A stretch of 64,000 bases of DNA from an uncultured Ignavibacteria bacterium (GCA_937944105.1 CALDZP010000003.1:1-64000); one strand, 5' to 3'; counted from the stretch's first letter, positions 18,518 to 29,211 are shown. The notes: generated from the sequence alone by a model not told the origin. Program-made: numbers and translations.

Positions 18518-19828
18518 TTAATATAAATTATGATTTGCTTCTAAATCTAAACTCTTCGTATTAATTTCACTTTGAAGAATTTTAATCAATCTCGAGTAAT
18601 CTTCTTTCTTTGCTCTAAATTTTACTTTGATTTTTTCATTCTCAAATTCACTTTCAATATTATCTGCAAACTTTTGAATCACTGAAAGTTTTTCAATCTC
18701 ATCTGGATATAATAAAATTTCTTGATATAAATAATCTTGCTCGATTATTTCCTCAATCCTGCTAATCAATGCATTTATATTTATTCCTCTTTCTGCTGAA
18801 ATAAATACTGATTGAGGATACTTTAATGAAAGTAAATCGAGTTCATTTTTGTCTTTTATCAAATCAATTTTATTAAAAACAATTAAGGATTTGATTTTAT
18901 CTGCTTGAATTTCTTTAAGTGTTTCTTCGACAACTTGAATTTGTTCATCTCTTGCTGGGTGACTGGCATCAACAACATGAAGAATCAAATCCGAATAAAT
19001 TATTTCATATAAAGTACTTCTGAATGACGCAATCAAATTGTGAGGAAGTTTTCGAATAAATCCGACTGTATCAGAAAGTAAAAACTCAAATCCATTTTTT
19101 GTTCTTACAAGTCTTGTTGTTGAATCTAGAGTTGCAAACAATTTATCTTCTACCAGAACATTTGCATCCGTTAAAAGATTTAGCAAAGTGGATTTACCTG
19201 CATTTGTATAACCAGCCAGAACTACTTTGAAAAATTTATCTCTTTGTTTTCGTTGAGTATTTCTCTGGGTATCAATTTCTTTTAGTTTGTTCTGTAAAGT
19301 TGCAATTTTTCTTTTAATTATTCTTCTATCAGTTTCTATCTGAGTTTCTCCTGGTCCTTTCGTTCCTATTCCCCCAAATTGTTTCGAAAGGTGTGTCCAT
19401 TGCCTTGTTAACCTTGGGAGGAAATATTCGTATTGAGCAAGTTCAACCTGAGTTTTTGCTTCACGGGTTCGAGCATGAGAGGCAAAAATATCCAGTATAA
19501 CTGCTGCACGATCAAGTACTTTACATTTAGTTAAGTTTTCAAGATTTCGAATTTGAGTTGGAGTCAATTCATCATCAAAAATAACCGCACTTATATTATT
19601 TTCCTGAACAAATTGAGCTATCTCTTCAGCTTTCCCCTTACCAATTAAATAGGCTGGGTTTGGTTGTTTTAAGTCCTGTATAAATATTTTTACAACTTCT
19701 CCTCCCGCTGTTCTACAAAGAAGTTTTAATTCTTCAAGGTGATCAAAAACCAGATTTTTATCTTGTTTGGGAAAAATTACACCGACCAGAACAACTTTTT
19801 CTAGTTCAGTTGGTTTTAATTCTAACAT
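18518..19828 (-). CDS. hflX: GTPase HflX
   Basis: 436 residues. The N-terminal HflX domain (GKGKAEEIAQF, VIFDDELTPTQIRNLE) is followed by the glycine-rich linker FGGIGTKGPGETQIE and the G domain: G1 GYTNAGKSTL, G3 DTVGFIRKLPHNLIASFRST, G4 NKID. HflX splits or rescues stalled ribosomes. The preserved linker and G motifs indicate function. It is followed 15 bases on by the 2H phosphoesterase and preceded 13 bases by the BatA-like gene. Confidence 0.95.
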   Translation of the reverse strand: MLELKPTELEKVVLVGVIFPKQDKNLVFDHLEELKLLCRTAGGEVVKIFIQDLKQPNPAYLIGKGKAEEIAQFVQENNISAVIFDDELTPTQIRNLENLTKCKVLDRAAVILDIFASHARTREAKTQVELAQYEYFLPRLTRQWTHLSKQFGGIGTKGPGETQIETDRRIIKRKIATLQNKLKEIDTQRNTQRKQRDKFFKVVLAGYTNAGKSTLLNLLTDANVLVEDKLFATLDSTTRLVRTKNGFEFLLSDTVGFIRKLPHNLIASFRSTLYEIIYSDLILHVVDASHPARDEQIQVVEETLKEIQADKIKSLIVFNKIDLIKDKNELDLLSLKYPQSVFISAERGININALISRIEEIIEQDYLYQEILLYPDEIEKLSVIQKFADNIESEFENEKIKVKFRAKKEDYSRLIKILQSEINTKSLDLEANHNLY

Positions 19829-19841
19829 CTTTCACTTATTA

Positions 19842-21965
19842 TTATTTGTTAATTTGTTCAATTGTAATTAAATCTTTCTTGTTAGATCTTGCAATTATCA
19901 TCTCCATAACCAACAATATAATCACAATAAAAAGAAAAAGTTTCCATAATTCTGTTCCATACCGTTCCTGTTTTATAACTTGAATAGGATCAATATCTGC
20001 TGAAAGAATTTTGATACTTCCACGAGGAAATGAATTGTTAGCAAAATCTTTCAATTTCGATTCATCTAATTTCGTTAGATTTGACTCGCGGGTATCAATA
20101 TTTACCGATATAATTCCAATAGTTTGATTGTTATTAATTAATTTGTAATTACCAATTTTTTCAAGGTTACCGAGATTAATTACCCCGGCAGGACTTTCAT
20201 TTTTTGAAACTACCACTTCATTACCATCAGGATGAATTAAATGAATATCTGTAAATGTTTTTTTGAGCTTAATACTAACTTCGTCTCCTGCAATTGCAGA
20301 ATAGTTAGTGTTTGACGAGCTTGAATAAAAGGCAACTCTATTAATTAGCGGGACAAAAAATGGCTTTAATGGGAACTCACTCCATTTTAAATCAAAAGCT
20401 GAAGTAAAAATTAAAACTGAACCTTCTCCTATTTTTTCTTCACTAAGAAAAGCATAATTATCTTCAAGCAAGATAATGTCTTTGCCTTTAAGAGTAGATT
20501 TGTAATTAAATGAATAAAAAATTTTAGGCGATTCAATTTTTCTTGTAGTTCTTTCAGCAAATATCCCTTCTAATATGGGATGATTAAAATCAATTTCCTT
20601 AAATCTTGTAAAAACATTTTGATTCTCTTTCGATCCTGTAACTCCAACTATATTATTCAATCCAAGTTCTTCAAGTGTTCTTCCAAATACTATTGGAGAT
20701 GAATTGCTACCGGGAATTAAAATTGCCATACCTCCCTTTTCAATGTAACTTTTAAGTTGCTTTAAATTGAATAATTTCTCTGGAGAGGAAATTATGAGAA
20801 CCTCAAAATCTTCAGGCTTATACGAATTAAAAAACTGAGGAGAAGTTTGAGTTATGGAAAAAATCGGTTCTAAATTATCATCAAAACTTTGTGAAAGAAC
20901 TATATTTACGAACATTAAATCGGCTGGATTTTCAGCAACCATTAAAACTTTCACTTTTTCAGGAACAAAGAAATTAAAATATCTTATATTATCTCTTAAA
21001 AAATCATCATCTTCCAATTCCAGTTTACCAGAATTAAATCCGTATTCTTTAATCTGACCATTAAAAGTGAAATTCCCAGTTGATTTTGAATTCAAATCAA
21101 TTCCTTTCTGCGCAACTTTCTTGTCATTAAAGTAAAGACTGCTATTTATATTTGTTCCTCTTTCTTCGGAATAATTTGTAATTGATGCATTAATACTAAT
21201 TTGTTTGTTTATTTCAAAAATTCTATTGCTTATCTCAAGGCTATCAATGGAAATGTTATATGCATCTTTTTCTCCAATTTTAAAAAAGTATATACGAGTA
21301 TTACCATCTATAACTCGATCAAACTTTAAATCCTTATAGGAATTCTCTGGCAAATTTGATTTTTGAAAATCAGTAAGAATATAAACTTCTTTTGAAAAAT
21401 TTTTTGATTGTTCAAGAATTCTGGAAAGAGAAATAAAAACATCGATGAAGTTTTTTGAGATATCAGAGATTTCAAGATTCTTGATTTCCCTTTCCGCCAG
21501 ACTTTTAGTTAATTGTTCAAAGTTATTTTTTTGAGAACTCAATTCAGAGAATCTGAAAAAATAGATTTCATCGCCTTCTTCAGCTGATTCTAAAATTTTT
21601 AAGGCAAGTTTCTTAGCCTGTAAAAAATATTCTCCTTTTTTATCAGCAACTGCCATACTTGGTGTGTCATCAATTAATATCACTAATGTATTTTTTACTT
21701 CAGAGCCCAAACCGGCAAGATTTATATTCTTGATTGTCGGTCTTGAAAAAGAAAGAACAAGAAAAACAATAGCAAGTGTCCTGATTATAAGAAGTAAAAT
21801 CTGTTTGATCTTCACCTTACGCATTTTATTTTTTTGCATCTCTTTCAGAAACTGAATGGAGCTGAATTGAACCACTTTCAACTTTCGAAGATTAAGTAAA
21901 TGTATAATAATTGGAATTGATGCAGCAATTAATCCAATTAAAACCAAAGGGTTAAGAAATGTCAT
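19842..21965 (-). CDS. BatA-like membrane protein with von Willebrand-type domain
   Basis: 707 residues. The start has the BatA signature: FLNPLVLIGLIAASIPIIIHL, LRKLKVVQFSSIQFLK, a second helix near 58-76 and FSRPTIKN. A VWA-like region follows (LVILIDDTPSMAVADKKG, about 92-160), with a MIDAS-like DxxxS rather than strict DxSxS. Then comes a long extracytoplasmic part with Ig-like and glutamine-amidotransferase-like segments (EVLIISSPEKLF, AILIPGSNSSPIVFG) and a C-terminal helix (KLFLFIVIILLVMEMIIA). Probable envelope protein of the Bat/aerotolerance type; precise role unknown. Sits 13 bases from hflX. Confidence 0.8.
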   Translation of the reverse strand: MTFLNPLVLIGLIAASIPIIIHLLNLRKLKVVQFSSIQFLKEMQKNKMRKVKIKQILLLIIRTLAIVFLVLSFSRPTIKNINLAGLGSEVKNTLVILIDDTPSMAVADKKGEYFLQAKKLALKILESAEEGDEIYFFRFSELSSQKNNFEQLTKSLAEREIKNLEISDISKNFIDVFISLSRILEQSKNFSKEVYILTDFQKSNLPENSYKDLKFDRVIDGNTRIYFFKIGEKDAYNISIDSLEISNRIFEINKQISINASITNYSEERGTNINSSLYFNDKKVAQKGIDLNSKSTGNFTFNGQIKEYGFNSGKLELEDDDFLRDNIRYFNFFVPEKVKVLMVAENPADLMFVNIVLSQSFDDNLEPIFSITQTSPQFFNSYKPEDFEVLIISSPEKLFNLKQLKSYIEKGGMAILIPGSNSSPIVFGRTLEELGLNNIVGVTGSKENQNVFTRFKEIDFNHPILEGIFAERTTRKIESPKIFYSFNYKSTLKGKDIILLEDNYAFLSEEKIGEGSVLIFTSAFDLKWSEFPLKPFFVPLINRVAFYSSSSNTNYSAIAGDEVSIKLKKTFTDIHLIHPDGNEVVVSKNESPAGVINLGNLEKIGNYKLINNNQTIGIISVNIDTRESNLTKLDESKLKDFANNSFPRGSIKILSADIDPIQVIKQERYGTELWKLFLFIVIILLVMEMIIARSNKKDLITIEQINK

Positions 21966-22034
21966 ATTTCACTTTATTTTCTTTTTTGATTTTTTTACAC
22001 AATGAAAAAATACAGGAAGTCATTAAAAAGCTTT

Positions 22035-22757
22035 TTACCTGAGAAAATCTCGAAGATAAAACCAATTTTCTTTTAGCCATTCAATACTCTTTCTATAATC
22101 AGGTTGCAAACGACCAACTCTAAGCCAGAAAAATCGTTTATGATTTTTTATTTTCAAATGAATCAATTCATGAATTACTATATAATCAATAACCTCAAGA
22201 GGTGCTTGAATAATTCTCCACGAAAAATTTAAATCACCTTTGGGTGAACAGGAACCCAAACTTTTCCTTCCATTGGTTAATTGAATTTTCCTGTAATTTA
22301 AATTAAAATCATAAATTTGATTAAGCTGATTGAGATACAAATTAACTCTCTCTTGAAGTATTTTTCTTGCTTCTGATTTATAAAACTTTTGAATTAAAGA
22401 CGCAATTTTACCTGGATCCTTTTCCCTGACGGTAATAAAATCTTCATTGATTGTTATAGAAGGTAATTTTTTACTTAAAGGGAAAAATCCATCAATAATT
22501 TTTAGTTTTAATTTCTTACCAAGGAAAAGATATTCTTCCCCATCTTCAAACGAATGTACCTTCACTTGAGATTTTTTTGATTGAATCTCTTTAATCTTTT
22601 TTATAATCCAGGCACTATTTTTTTCAATAAATTCATTTATGACATTGTCTGAAACAAACTTAGGCACCCTTACTATCAATTCTCCATCTTCATTTATCTG
22701 AAGCGATAAAGTTTTTCTTTGTGATTTAATAATCTTTTTTGGTTTTATCATTTCCAT
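22035..22757 (-). CDS. YgjP-like (DUF45/M48) metal-dependent hydrolase
   Basis: About 240 residues from ATG at 22757; a GTG 18 bases upstream would add six residues. The C-terminal zinc motif is HELIHLKIKNHKRFF (HExxH plus later His), followed by a DYRKSIEWLKEN segment, as in YgjP/DUF45 proteins of the SprT-like metallopeptidase clan. The N-terminal half is the usual beta-rich part (KSQRKTLSLQI, LIVRVPKF). The physiological substrate is not known for the family. Monocistronic or loosely linked to the BatA-like gene (69 bases). Confidence 0.85.
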   Translation of the reverse strand: MEMIKPKKIIKSQRKTLSLQINEDGELIVRVPKFVSDNVINEFIEKNSAWIIKKIKEIQSKKSQVKVHSFEDGEEYLFLGKKLKLKIIDGFFPLSKKLPSITINEDFITVREKDPGKIASLIQKFYKSEARKILQERVNLYLNQLNQIYDFNLNYRKIQLTNGRKSLGSCSPKGDLNFSWRIIQAPLEVIDYIVIHELIHLKIKNHKRFFWLRVGRLQPDYRKSIEWLKENWFYLRDFLR

Positions 22758-23264
22758 TTTAATAAATCCACTCACACCGTATAAAATAATAAATCAGATT
22801 TAATTTTTTATTATATAAATTCTCAATGTTTATTAAAAAATCGAGCGGAACCAATTTTCACTAAATTCGGCTCGTAATCTAATCGATAAAATTTTGCTTT
22901 GAGTGGTAATAAAGCTTTAATAATTAAAATTTCCATTAAACAACGATTCAAAAATCAGTAATTAGGGAACATAATTAATCAAATTTTTTTATCACTTTTA
23001 TTGATATTTAGATTCAACTTAAATGTATCACAAAATAAATGATTCTGGAAGGATATCATTATTAATTTACACTCATAATTTTAAGATATGAAACCATTTA
23101 CCAGAAGAGAATTGTTATTAATTCAATTATTCTAATTTTGAGTTATCAACATTTAGTCTGCTCAAATGAAAATTATCTTAAAACTTTCAAAATTAAAGTC
23201 GTCATTTTTTATTCAACACAAAAGAAAAACTAACTTTGTAACTAAAATCTGGTGAAAAATAATT
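22758..23264. other. Gene-free stretch with a possible decayed exported-protein start
   Basis: About 500 AT-rich bases between divergently placed genes. Most has no structure. At 23088 an ATG begins MKPFTRRELLLIQ, which stops after 15 codons; shifting frame near 23108 gives a 41-codon continuation with a hydrophobic stretch and VCSN, resembling a lipobox, ending at 23233. This may be a frameshifted remnant of a small exported protein or pure chance. Confidence 0.35.
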
Positions 23265-24392
23265 ATGTTCTTCATAATATTCTTTTCGCTTTACACATTG
23301 ATAAATGCTTATATATTTATTCGTGGTTGGCAATCTATAGCAATTTATCCACAACTTAGAATTATATACTCAATTATCTTTGTAATCGCAGCAAGTTCCT
23401 ATATCCTCGCAAAAGTTTTTTCAAATTATTTACCAGATATCACCTATAAAATTTTTATCTGGATAGGTTCGTTCTGGTTTATGTTTTTATTTTATTTTTT
23501 CCTCTCTATAGTTTTAATTGATATTGTCCGACTTATTATAAAACTTATCAACTTTAAACCTCCTCTTTTATTTAATAACATTAATCAAACAAAATTTATC
23601 ATAGCTTTATTTGTATTGTTGATAACTCTTGTTTCGGCAATTTATGGTTATTTTAACCGCTCAAATGTTAAAGTCAAAGAACTGGAAATCAATCTTTCAG
23701 AAAATCCTACAAAACAATATCATATAGTTTTTTTCTCCGATCTTCATATCTCAGTTGTTAATGATCATTCATTTCTGAAAATGATAGTCGAAAAAATAAA
23801 TTCTTTAAATCCCGACTTAATATTAATTGGCGGGGATCTTGTTGACGAAAAGGCAAGTAAACTTAAAGAATTAAAGCTTGTTGAAGAATTAAAGGATCTT
23901 AAATCTAAATTTGGTATTTATTCAATCACCGGTAATCATGAATATATTAATGGGGGCGATCCTGTAATTGAATTTCTGGATAACATGGGAATTAAGTTTC
24001 TTCGTGATGAAGTAGTTCTTATTGACAACTCTTTTTATGTGATTGGAAGAGAAGATTTAAGTAAAAGGAACTTTACGGGGCAAAAAAGGAAATCACTTGA
24101 TCAACTTGTTCAAAATCTGGACAATTCAATTCCGAAAATTTTATTAGATCATCAACCATTAAATTTAAACGAAGCTGTTGATAAGTCAATAAACTTACAA
24201 TTATCAGGACATACACATCATGGACAAATTGCACCTGCTAACATCATTACAAATCTTGTTTATGAACTAAGCTGGGGATATAAAATCAAGAACAACACTC
24301 ATTTTTATGTTTCATCTGGAATTGGAACCTGGGGACCACCTGTTAAAATTGGAAATGACGCTGAACTGGTCTTGATAAAATTGAAGATTTGA
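23265..24392 (+). CDS. Membrane-anchored metallophosphoesterase (YkuE/YaeI-like)
   Basis: 375 residues. Four hydrophobic segments (about 1-20, 28-45, 60-95, 110-130) precede a calcineurin-like phosphoesterase domain with metal-binding motifs FFSDLHIS (D-x-H), GGDLVD, GNHEY and SGHTHHGQ in canonical order. YkuE-type enzymes act on phosphoester bonds, sometimes of lipid substrates; the true substrate here is unknown. ATG at 23265 is the only good start. Stands alone on the plus strand, convergent with the patatin gene. Confidence 0.88.
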   Translation: MFFIIFFSLYTLINAYIFIRGWQSIAIYPQLRIIYSIIFVIAASSYILAKVFSNYLPDITYKIFIWIGSFWFMFLFYFFLSIVLIDIVRLIIKLINFKPPLLFNNINQTKFIIALFVLLITLVSAIYGYFNRSNVKVKELEINLSENPTKQYHIVFFSDLHISVVNDHSFLKMIVEKINSLNPDLILIGGDLVDEKASKLKELKLVEELKDLKSKFGIYSITGNHEYINGGDPVIEFLDNMGIKFLRDEVVLIDNSFYVIGREDLSKRNFTGQKRKSLDQLVQNLDNSIPKILLDHQPLNLNEAVDKSINLQLSGHTHHGQIAPANIITNLVYELSWGYKIKNNTHFYVSSGIGTWGPPVKIGNDAELVLIKLKI

Positions 24393-24433
24393 ATTACACT
24401 AAAATTAACTTTAATATTTGATAGGAGCTCAAA

Positions 24434-27127
24434 CTAAATTAATGGATAACCTATAGAAAAATAAAACATATATGGTCCAAGACTCAGTGGCTTTCTAAAC
24501 AATTCATTTCTAAAATAAAAACTTCTTCCAGCAGAAAAATCCGCCGGGCCAATCGGGGTATCAAAAGCAAGAGTAAAACCTACACCATGTCGAAGCTCAT
24601 TAAACTTTATTGATGCTGGTGTTTTCCAGATTCCTCCCAAATCATATCGTATTTTTATATAGGTATCAAAAAATATTTTAATAGGTAAGTGATATTGATA
24701 TTCAAGTGATGTAATTAAAATCTGGCGACCAATTAAATCGTCTTCTCTTAGTCCAAAGAAAGATGATTGACCACCAAGCCTGAACTGTTCAAAAATTGGT
24801 AGCGTTTCATCACCAAAGCCAAAAGTAAGTTTTGTTGTTATGCGATGATGATTAAAATAAGTGGTGTTAGATTCATAATCGAAATAAATTCTTGAATAAC
24901 CTAAATTACTTCCTAAAAACCTTAATGCCGATTCAAAAAACAAATTCATAAAAATTCCTTGAGCGGGAAAAGGATATTTATCTCTCGAGTCAAATAATGT
25001 ACTGATTTTAATTACTGTAAATGCAAAATCACCTTTTTTTTCATCTGGAACCTTATCAGGACTAAACCTGGCAAATTCATATCTTGTTTCGAGAAAGACC
25101 GTGCCAAGTTTTTCAACCTGTGAACCTATTGATAATTTTAAGCCAGTTTTTCTTAAATCATATGAACCAATTTGAAGTCTCGACCATCTTGTATCTGAAT
25201 TTTCAGGAGAATCTTCAAAGAAATAACGATTAATGAAAGAATAAAAGACATTGATTTTATAATTAAGATAAGTATTAAAAATTCTGTTTGCACGGTGTTC
25301 AAGTCCAATAAATTGATTTCTTAATCCCCCAAAAAATTGACCACCGATTTCAGTTCCAGTTCCATTAAAATTTTCATCACGAATATCAATTGCTATCTGA
25401 ACATTTCTTTCGTTGTCACTCCTTAAGCCGAATCGAGCTAAACCAGTATTTCTTTCTTTTACCTTAAAAATTAAATTCTCCCTTTCACCATCTTGACGAT
25501 AATAAGCAAATACATTCTCAAATAGATTAGTAGCTTCAAGATTTATTAGACTTTGTTTTAGATCATCTATGTCAAAAACTCGATTTGGATTAACAAGTAT
25601 TTCTCTCTTAATTATTTCTGGATCGGTTTTGATATTTCCAGTAATAATAACAGAATCAACTTCGCCGGATGTGAATATTACGCTTAAAACTCTATTCTTA
25701 TCATCAAATTCAATTTTATCAATTGAAATAAGCGATAACTTTTTATTTCTTAACTTTCTCATTACAGAAAGAAAATGATTGGTTATATCTTCTTCAATAA
25801 ATTGCCATCCCTTTACTTTCACAACATCCTCATAAATTCCGATTTTCATTAATGATGCACTATTATTAACAAATACCTCTTTTATTACTGGCTTTTCTTT
25901 CCACTTAAGTTTATATGTAAGTGAATTATCTTTTTCTATCAAAGACATTTCAATAAGGGAAAAATCTTTTTCACATAGTCTATAAAACTCTCGTAACAAG
26001 ATTGAAGAATCAAATTGATCATATTTTATCAAATTTAATATTGCCATATCAATCTGATTATTACCACTATATTCATATTTTATCTTTTTCAGATTCATTG
26101 ACTTAGCATTAAGTCGATTAATAAATTCCTCTTCAATTTTTCGAGAGATAATTGGAGCGATTGATTTTGCATGTTCATATCCAATCATTATCAATGAATC
26201 TAATCCATTAAAATCAGTTGCCGAGTGATTTAATTGAGGCGTAATAACAAAATCAGCTTCCTTCAAATCAAGTTCTTCAAGTGTTTTTAAAGGGATACTA
26301 ACAACTTGATCCGCAAGAAACCATGGAAACTTTAATTCTTCTTCGGTTCTTAAAGGACTTGTAGTATTTATTGCAATTACAATATCTGCTCCAAGTTGTT
26401 TTGCGATTCTAACGGGAATATTTGCGACTAAACCACCATCAGCAAGCAAAAATGAATCTTTAGGTATAGGAGATAAAAGAAACGACACACTTGAACTTGC
26501 TCGCATTGCTTCGCTTAAATCACCATCTGATATAACAACTGGCTTGCCCGTTAGCAAATCAGTACATACTGCACGAAACGATACAAGTAGATCATCAAAA
26601 TTTTTTTTTGGATGAATTGGAGCTTGAATAATAAGCTGATTTAAAAAATTGACTAAATTTTGTCCTGTACTGACAGAAGTGGGAATTACTGGTCTTAATC
26701 CATCAAGTTCAAGAGTTAAAATACTTCTGTCTTCAGTAATCTTTTGTTCAACGAATAAATTTGCCCGACGATTTTTAGGAACTGCTGAAATTATATCTTC
26801 CCAATTTGTATTCGTAATAATTGAGTCAAGTTGTTCAACAGAATAACCACTTGCATAAAGTCCACCAACTATGGAACCAAAACTTGTACCAACAATTAAA
26901 TCTGGTTTAATTCCTGCTTCAAATAATGCTTTTAAAACTCCAATTTGAGCAACGCCTCTTGCACCACCACCGGATAAGACTAAAGCAACTTTAGGTTTTT
27001 CAACTGGAATTTTTTTAGTAAGTCCAAATGGAAGAGGATTTTCTCTAAATTCTGTTTTTATAACTTGCTGAGCAAAACAAATATTACTGAAAAAAATAAT
27101 AATTAGAATCTTAAAAACATTCCACAT
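24434..27127 (-). CDS. Patatin-like phospholipase fused to POTRA and outer-membrane barrel
   Basis: 897 residues. Signal peptide 1-20; patatin domain with oxyanion GGGARG (53-58), nucleophile GTSFG (S82) and DGG dyad (D230-G232). POTRA-like repeats follow (about 400-560, including SVIITGNIKTDPEIIKREILV), then a surface-antigen/D15 beta-barrel (about 560-897) ending in a phenylalanine-rich strand (YPLI). This is the FplA/PlpD-like (type Vd) architecture, in which a secreted lipase is attached to its own Omp85-like barrel. Ser-Asp dyad intact, so active phospholipase A activity is likely. Starts 14 bases after yidC. Confidence 0.9.
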   Translation of the reverse strand: MWNVFKILIIIFFSNICFAQQVIKTEFRENPLPFGLTKKIPVEKPKVALVLSGGGARGVAQIGVLKALFEAGIKPDLIVGTSFGSIVGGLYASGYSVEQLDSIITNTNWEDIISAVPKNRRANLFVEQKITEDRSILTLELDGLRPVIPTSVSTGQNLVNFLNQLIIQAPIHPKKNFDDLLVSFRAVCTDLLTGKPVVISDGDLSEAMRASSSVSFLLSPIPKDSFLLADGGLVANIPVRIAKQLGADIVIAINTTSPLRTEEELKFPWFLADQVVSIPLKTLEELDLKEADFVITPQLNHSATDFNGLDSLIMIGYEHAKSIAPIISRKIEEEFINRLNAKSMNLKKIKYEYSGNNQIDMAILNLIKYDQFDSSILLREFYRLCEKDFSLIEMSLIEKDNSLTYKLKWKEKPVIKEVFVNNSASLMKIGIYEDVVKVKGWQFIEEDITNHFLSVMRKLRNKKLSLISIDKIEFDDKNRVLSVIFTSGEVDSVIITGNIKTDPEIIKREILVNPNRVFDIDDLKQSLINLEATNLFENVFAYYRQDGERENLIFKVKERNTGLARFGLRSDNERNVQIAIDIRDENFNGTGTEIGGQFFGGLRNQFIGLEHRANRIFNTYLNYKINVFYSFINRYFFEDSPENSDTRWSRLQIGSYDLRKTGLKLSIGSQVEKLGTVFLETRYEFARFSPDKVPDEKKGDFAFTVIKISTLFDSRDKYPFPAQGIFMNLFFESALRFLGSNLGYSRIYFDYESNTTYFNHHRITTKLTFGFGDETLPIFEQFRLGGQSSFFGLREDDLIGRQILITSLEYQYHLPIKIFFDTYIKIRYDLGGIWKTPASIKFNELRHGVGFTLAFDTPIGPADFSAGRSFYFRNELFRKPLSLGPYMFYFSIGYPLI

Positions 27128-27141
27128 CTCATTATTCGAAT

Positions 27142-28971
27142 CTAGAATTTTCCTTTTGCCATTCTTTTTCTTCTTTCTTTAGCATTCTCTTCAGCTTGCT
27201 CCATCAATCTTTGCATAAATCCTTTTTTAGCTTTTCTATCAACTGGTTTCAGCTCAATTGGTTTTGAAAATTTATTTATGTAATACTGCTGAGCAATTGA
27301 AAAAAGATTGAACATAAAGTAGTAAAGATTTAATCCAGATGGAAAACTATTGAATAGTAAAACAAAAAGAACTGGCATCATGTATATCATTGCCTTCTGT
27401 CGTGGATCAGTAATAGTCATCTTTTGCTGGATAAACATTGTTATCCCAAGCAAGAGAGCCAGTCCACTGATTTCATTAATGGCAAAAATTGGTAACCTGA
27501 ATGGAAGATGTAGAATTGTGTCGGGTATTGAAAGATCGTTTATCCAGAAGGCAAATGGTTGTTGTCTGAGTTCAATGGTTGCTCTAAAAAGACCATAAAG
27601 TGCAATTAAAATTGGCATCTGAAGAAGAATCGGAAGACATCCACCTGCAGGATTAATTCCATAAGTTTGATACAATTTCATCACTTCTTGATTCATCTTC
27701 TGCGGATCATCTTTGTACTTTTCTCTGATTTCATTCATCATGGGTTGAAGAAGTTGCATCTTCTTCATTGAATTCATACTTTGTTTAGTCAGAGGATGTA
27801 AAACGATTTTGATAATCAGAGAAAAGATTATAATAACAATTCCATAGTTCGGAATTACAGAATGTAAAAACTTCAAAAGAGGAAGCATTATATATTCAGC
27901 GATTGGGCGTATTATAAATGTTAAACCGAGAAAAGAACCAAAATCGACAATAGATGTCATTGTAGGATTATGTTCTTTAAGGGTATTATATTCAATTGGA
28001 CCAAAATAAAAATTGAAAGCATCAGACGCATATTTAAAATTTGGTAAATTCTTGCTAATTGAGATAGAATACTTATCAATAACACCGCCATTATTTAATG
28101 CTCGTTTCTCACCTTTTAATTCCAGCATTCCATCAGGATCTTTTTGAAGTGGAAGAATTGAAATTGCAAAATATTTATTCCTGATAGCAACCCAATCGAA
28201 AATACCGCTGATCTTTTTCTCTATTTTTTCATTAAATGAAGTAGCATCAAAATTAAAAAGTTCGTCTGCCGCATAATAATCTACTTTTGCAAATGAAGCT
28301 TCATCAAAAGAATTTTTCTCAACGAATCGAATTCCATTTTCCCAATCGAGGCTATACCTATTTCCTGAGATAATGTTATCCATTCCTTTAAATTCTAAAT
28401 CAACCTTCACGAAATATTTATTTTTATAGAATGTAAATTTCTTTCTGATTAATGCGGTGTCATTAATTTTAAGCACAAAGCTTTTTACCAGCGAATCAGA
28501 TTCAGTTAGATTCAAATAATTTTCAGAAAACTCAGGTTTAAATTCGAAGGGGGATGTATTAATTAATTTCCCATCTTTGGTCACAAAAGAAAGATTTAAA
28601 TCGCCACCATATTTTGTGTTAATCAGTTGAACCTGACCGCCATACCATTCTTTGTAATTTTTTAAGAATACTCTATAAAATTTACCACCTGTTGAATTAA
28701 GTTCAATTTTGTAAAGTGGAGTTTCAAATGTTATAATTTGATTCTTTCCTGTTTCAACTTTTGAAAAATAAATTCCAAGAGTATCTGTTTTCTCTTCCGA
28801 TTGAGTTTTCGGTGGTATTGTTATATTCTCAACTTCTTTTTTGCTTAGCGTAACTTGAGTAGTGTCCTGATGTTTTCCTGGCATTTTACTCGGATCAGGA
28901 GTGTTTATCCAGAGCCAGATCATCAATACCAGACCAATTAAAATAAATGCTAAAACCGTATTTCGATCCAT
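27142..28971 (-). CDS. yidC: Membrane protein insertase YidC
   Basis: 609 residues. N-terminal helix (about 7-24), a large periplasmic beta domain (to about 340), then the conserved insertase core with GIVIIIFSLIIKIVLHPL, a GGCLPILLQMPILIALYGLF segment and a basic C-tail (MQRLMEQAEENAKERRKRM). YidC inserts proteins into the inner membrane alone or with SecYEG. It precedes the patatin gene by 14 bases and is separated by 240 bases from yidD, which usually lies next to it. Confidence 0.97.
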   Translation of the reverse strand: MDRNTVLAFILIGLVLMIWLWINTPDPSKMPGKHQDTTQVTLSKKEVENITIPPKTQSEEKTDTLGIYFSKVETGKNQIITFETPLYKIELNSTGGKFYRVFLKNYKEWYGGQVQLINTKYGGDLNLSFVTKDGKLINTSPFEFKPEFSENYLNLTESDSLVKSFVLKINDTALIRKKFTFYKNKYFVKVDLEFKGMDNIISGNRYSLDWENGIRFVEKNSFDEASFAKVDYYAADELFNFDATSFNEKIEKKISGIFDWVAIRNKYFAISILPLQKDPDGMLELKGEKRALNNGGVIDKYSISISKNLPNFKYASDAFNFYFGPIEYNTLKEHNPTMTSIVDFGSFLGLTFIIRPIAEYIMLPLLKFLHSVIPNYGIVIIIFSLIIKIVLHPLTKQSMNSMKKMQLLQPMMNEIREKYKDDPQKMNQEVMKLYQTYGINPAGGCLPILLQMPILIALYGLFRATIELRQQPFAFWINDLSIPDTILHLPFRLPIFAINEISGLALLLGITMFIQQKMTITDPRQKAMIYMMPVLFVLLFNSFPSGLNLYYFMFNLFSIAQQYYINKFSKPIELKPVDRKAKKGFMQRLMEQAEENAKERRKRMAKGKF

Positions 28972-29211
28972 ATTTCAAATCCTATTATATCTTTTTTGAA
29001 TTAATATCTCGTTCATAAATTTAATTTTAACAAAACTTTTAAAATCATTTAAATTTAGAAAGTAAATTGAAATTTTTCTAATTGAAAACTATTCTCATCA
29101 TCTTACAAGTTCTTACATTCACTTTGATTATTTGATCATTCAATAACATTTAATCATCTACAAAAAACAATCACAATCAATTAATTTTATTATTTACAAT
29201 TCAAAGCAAAA

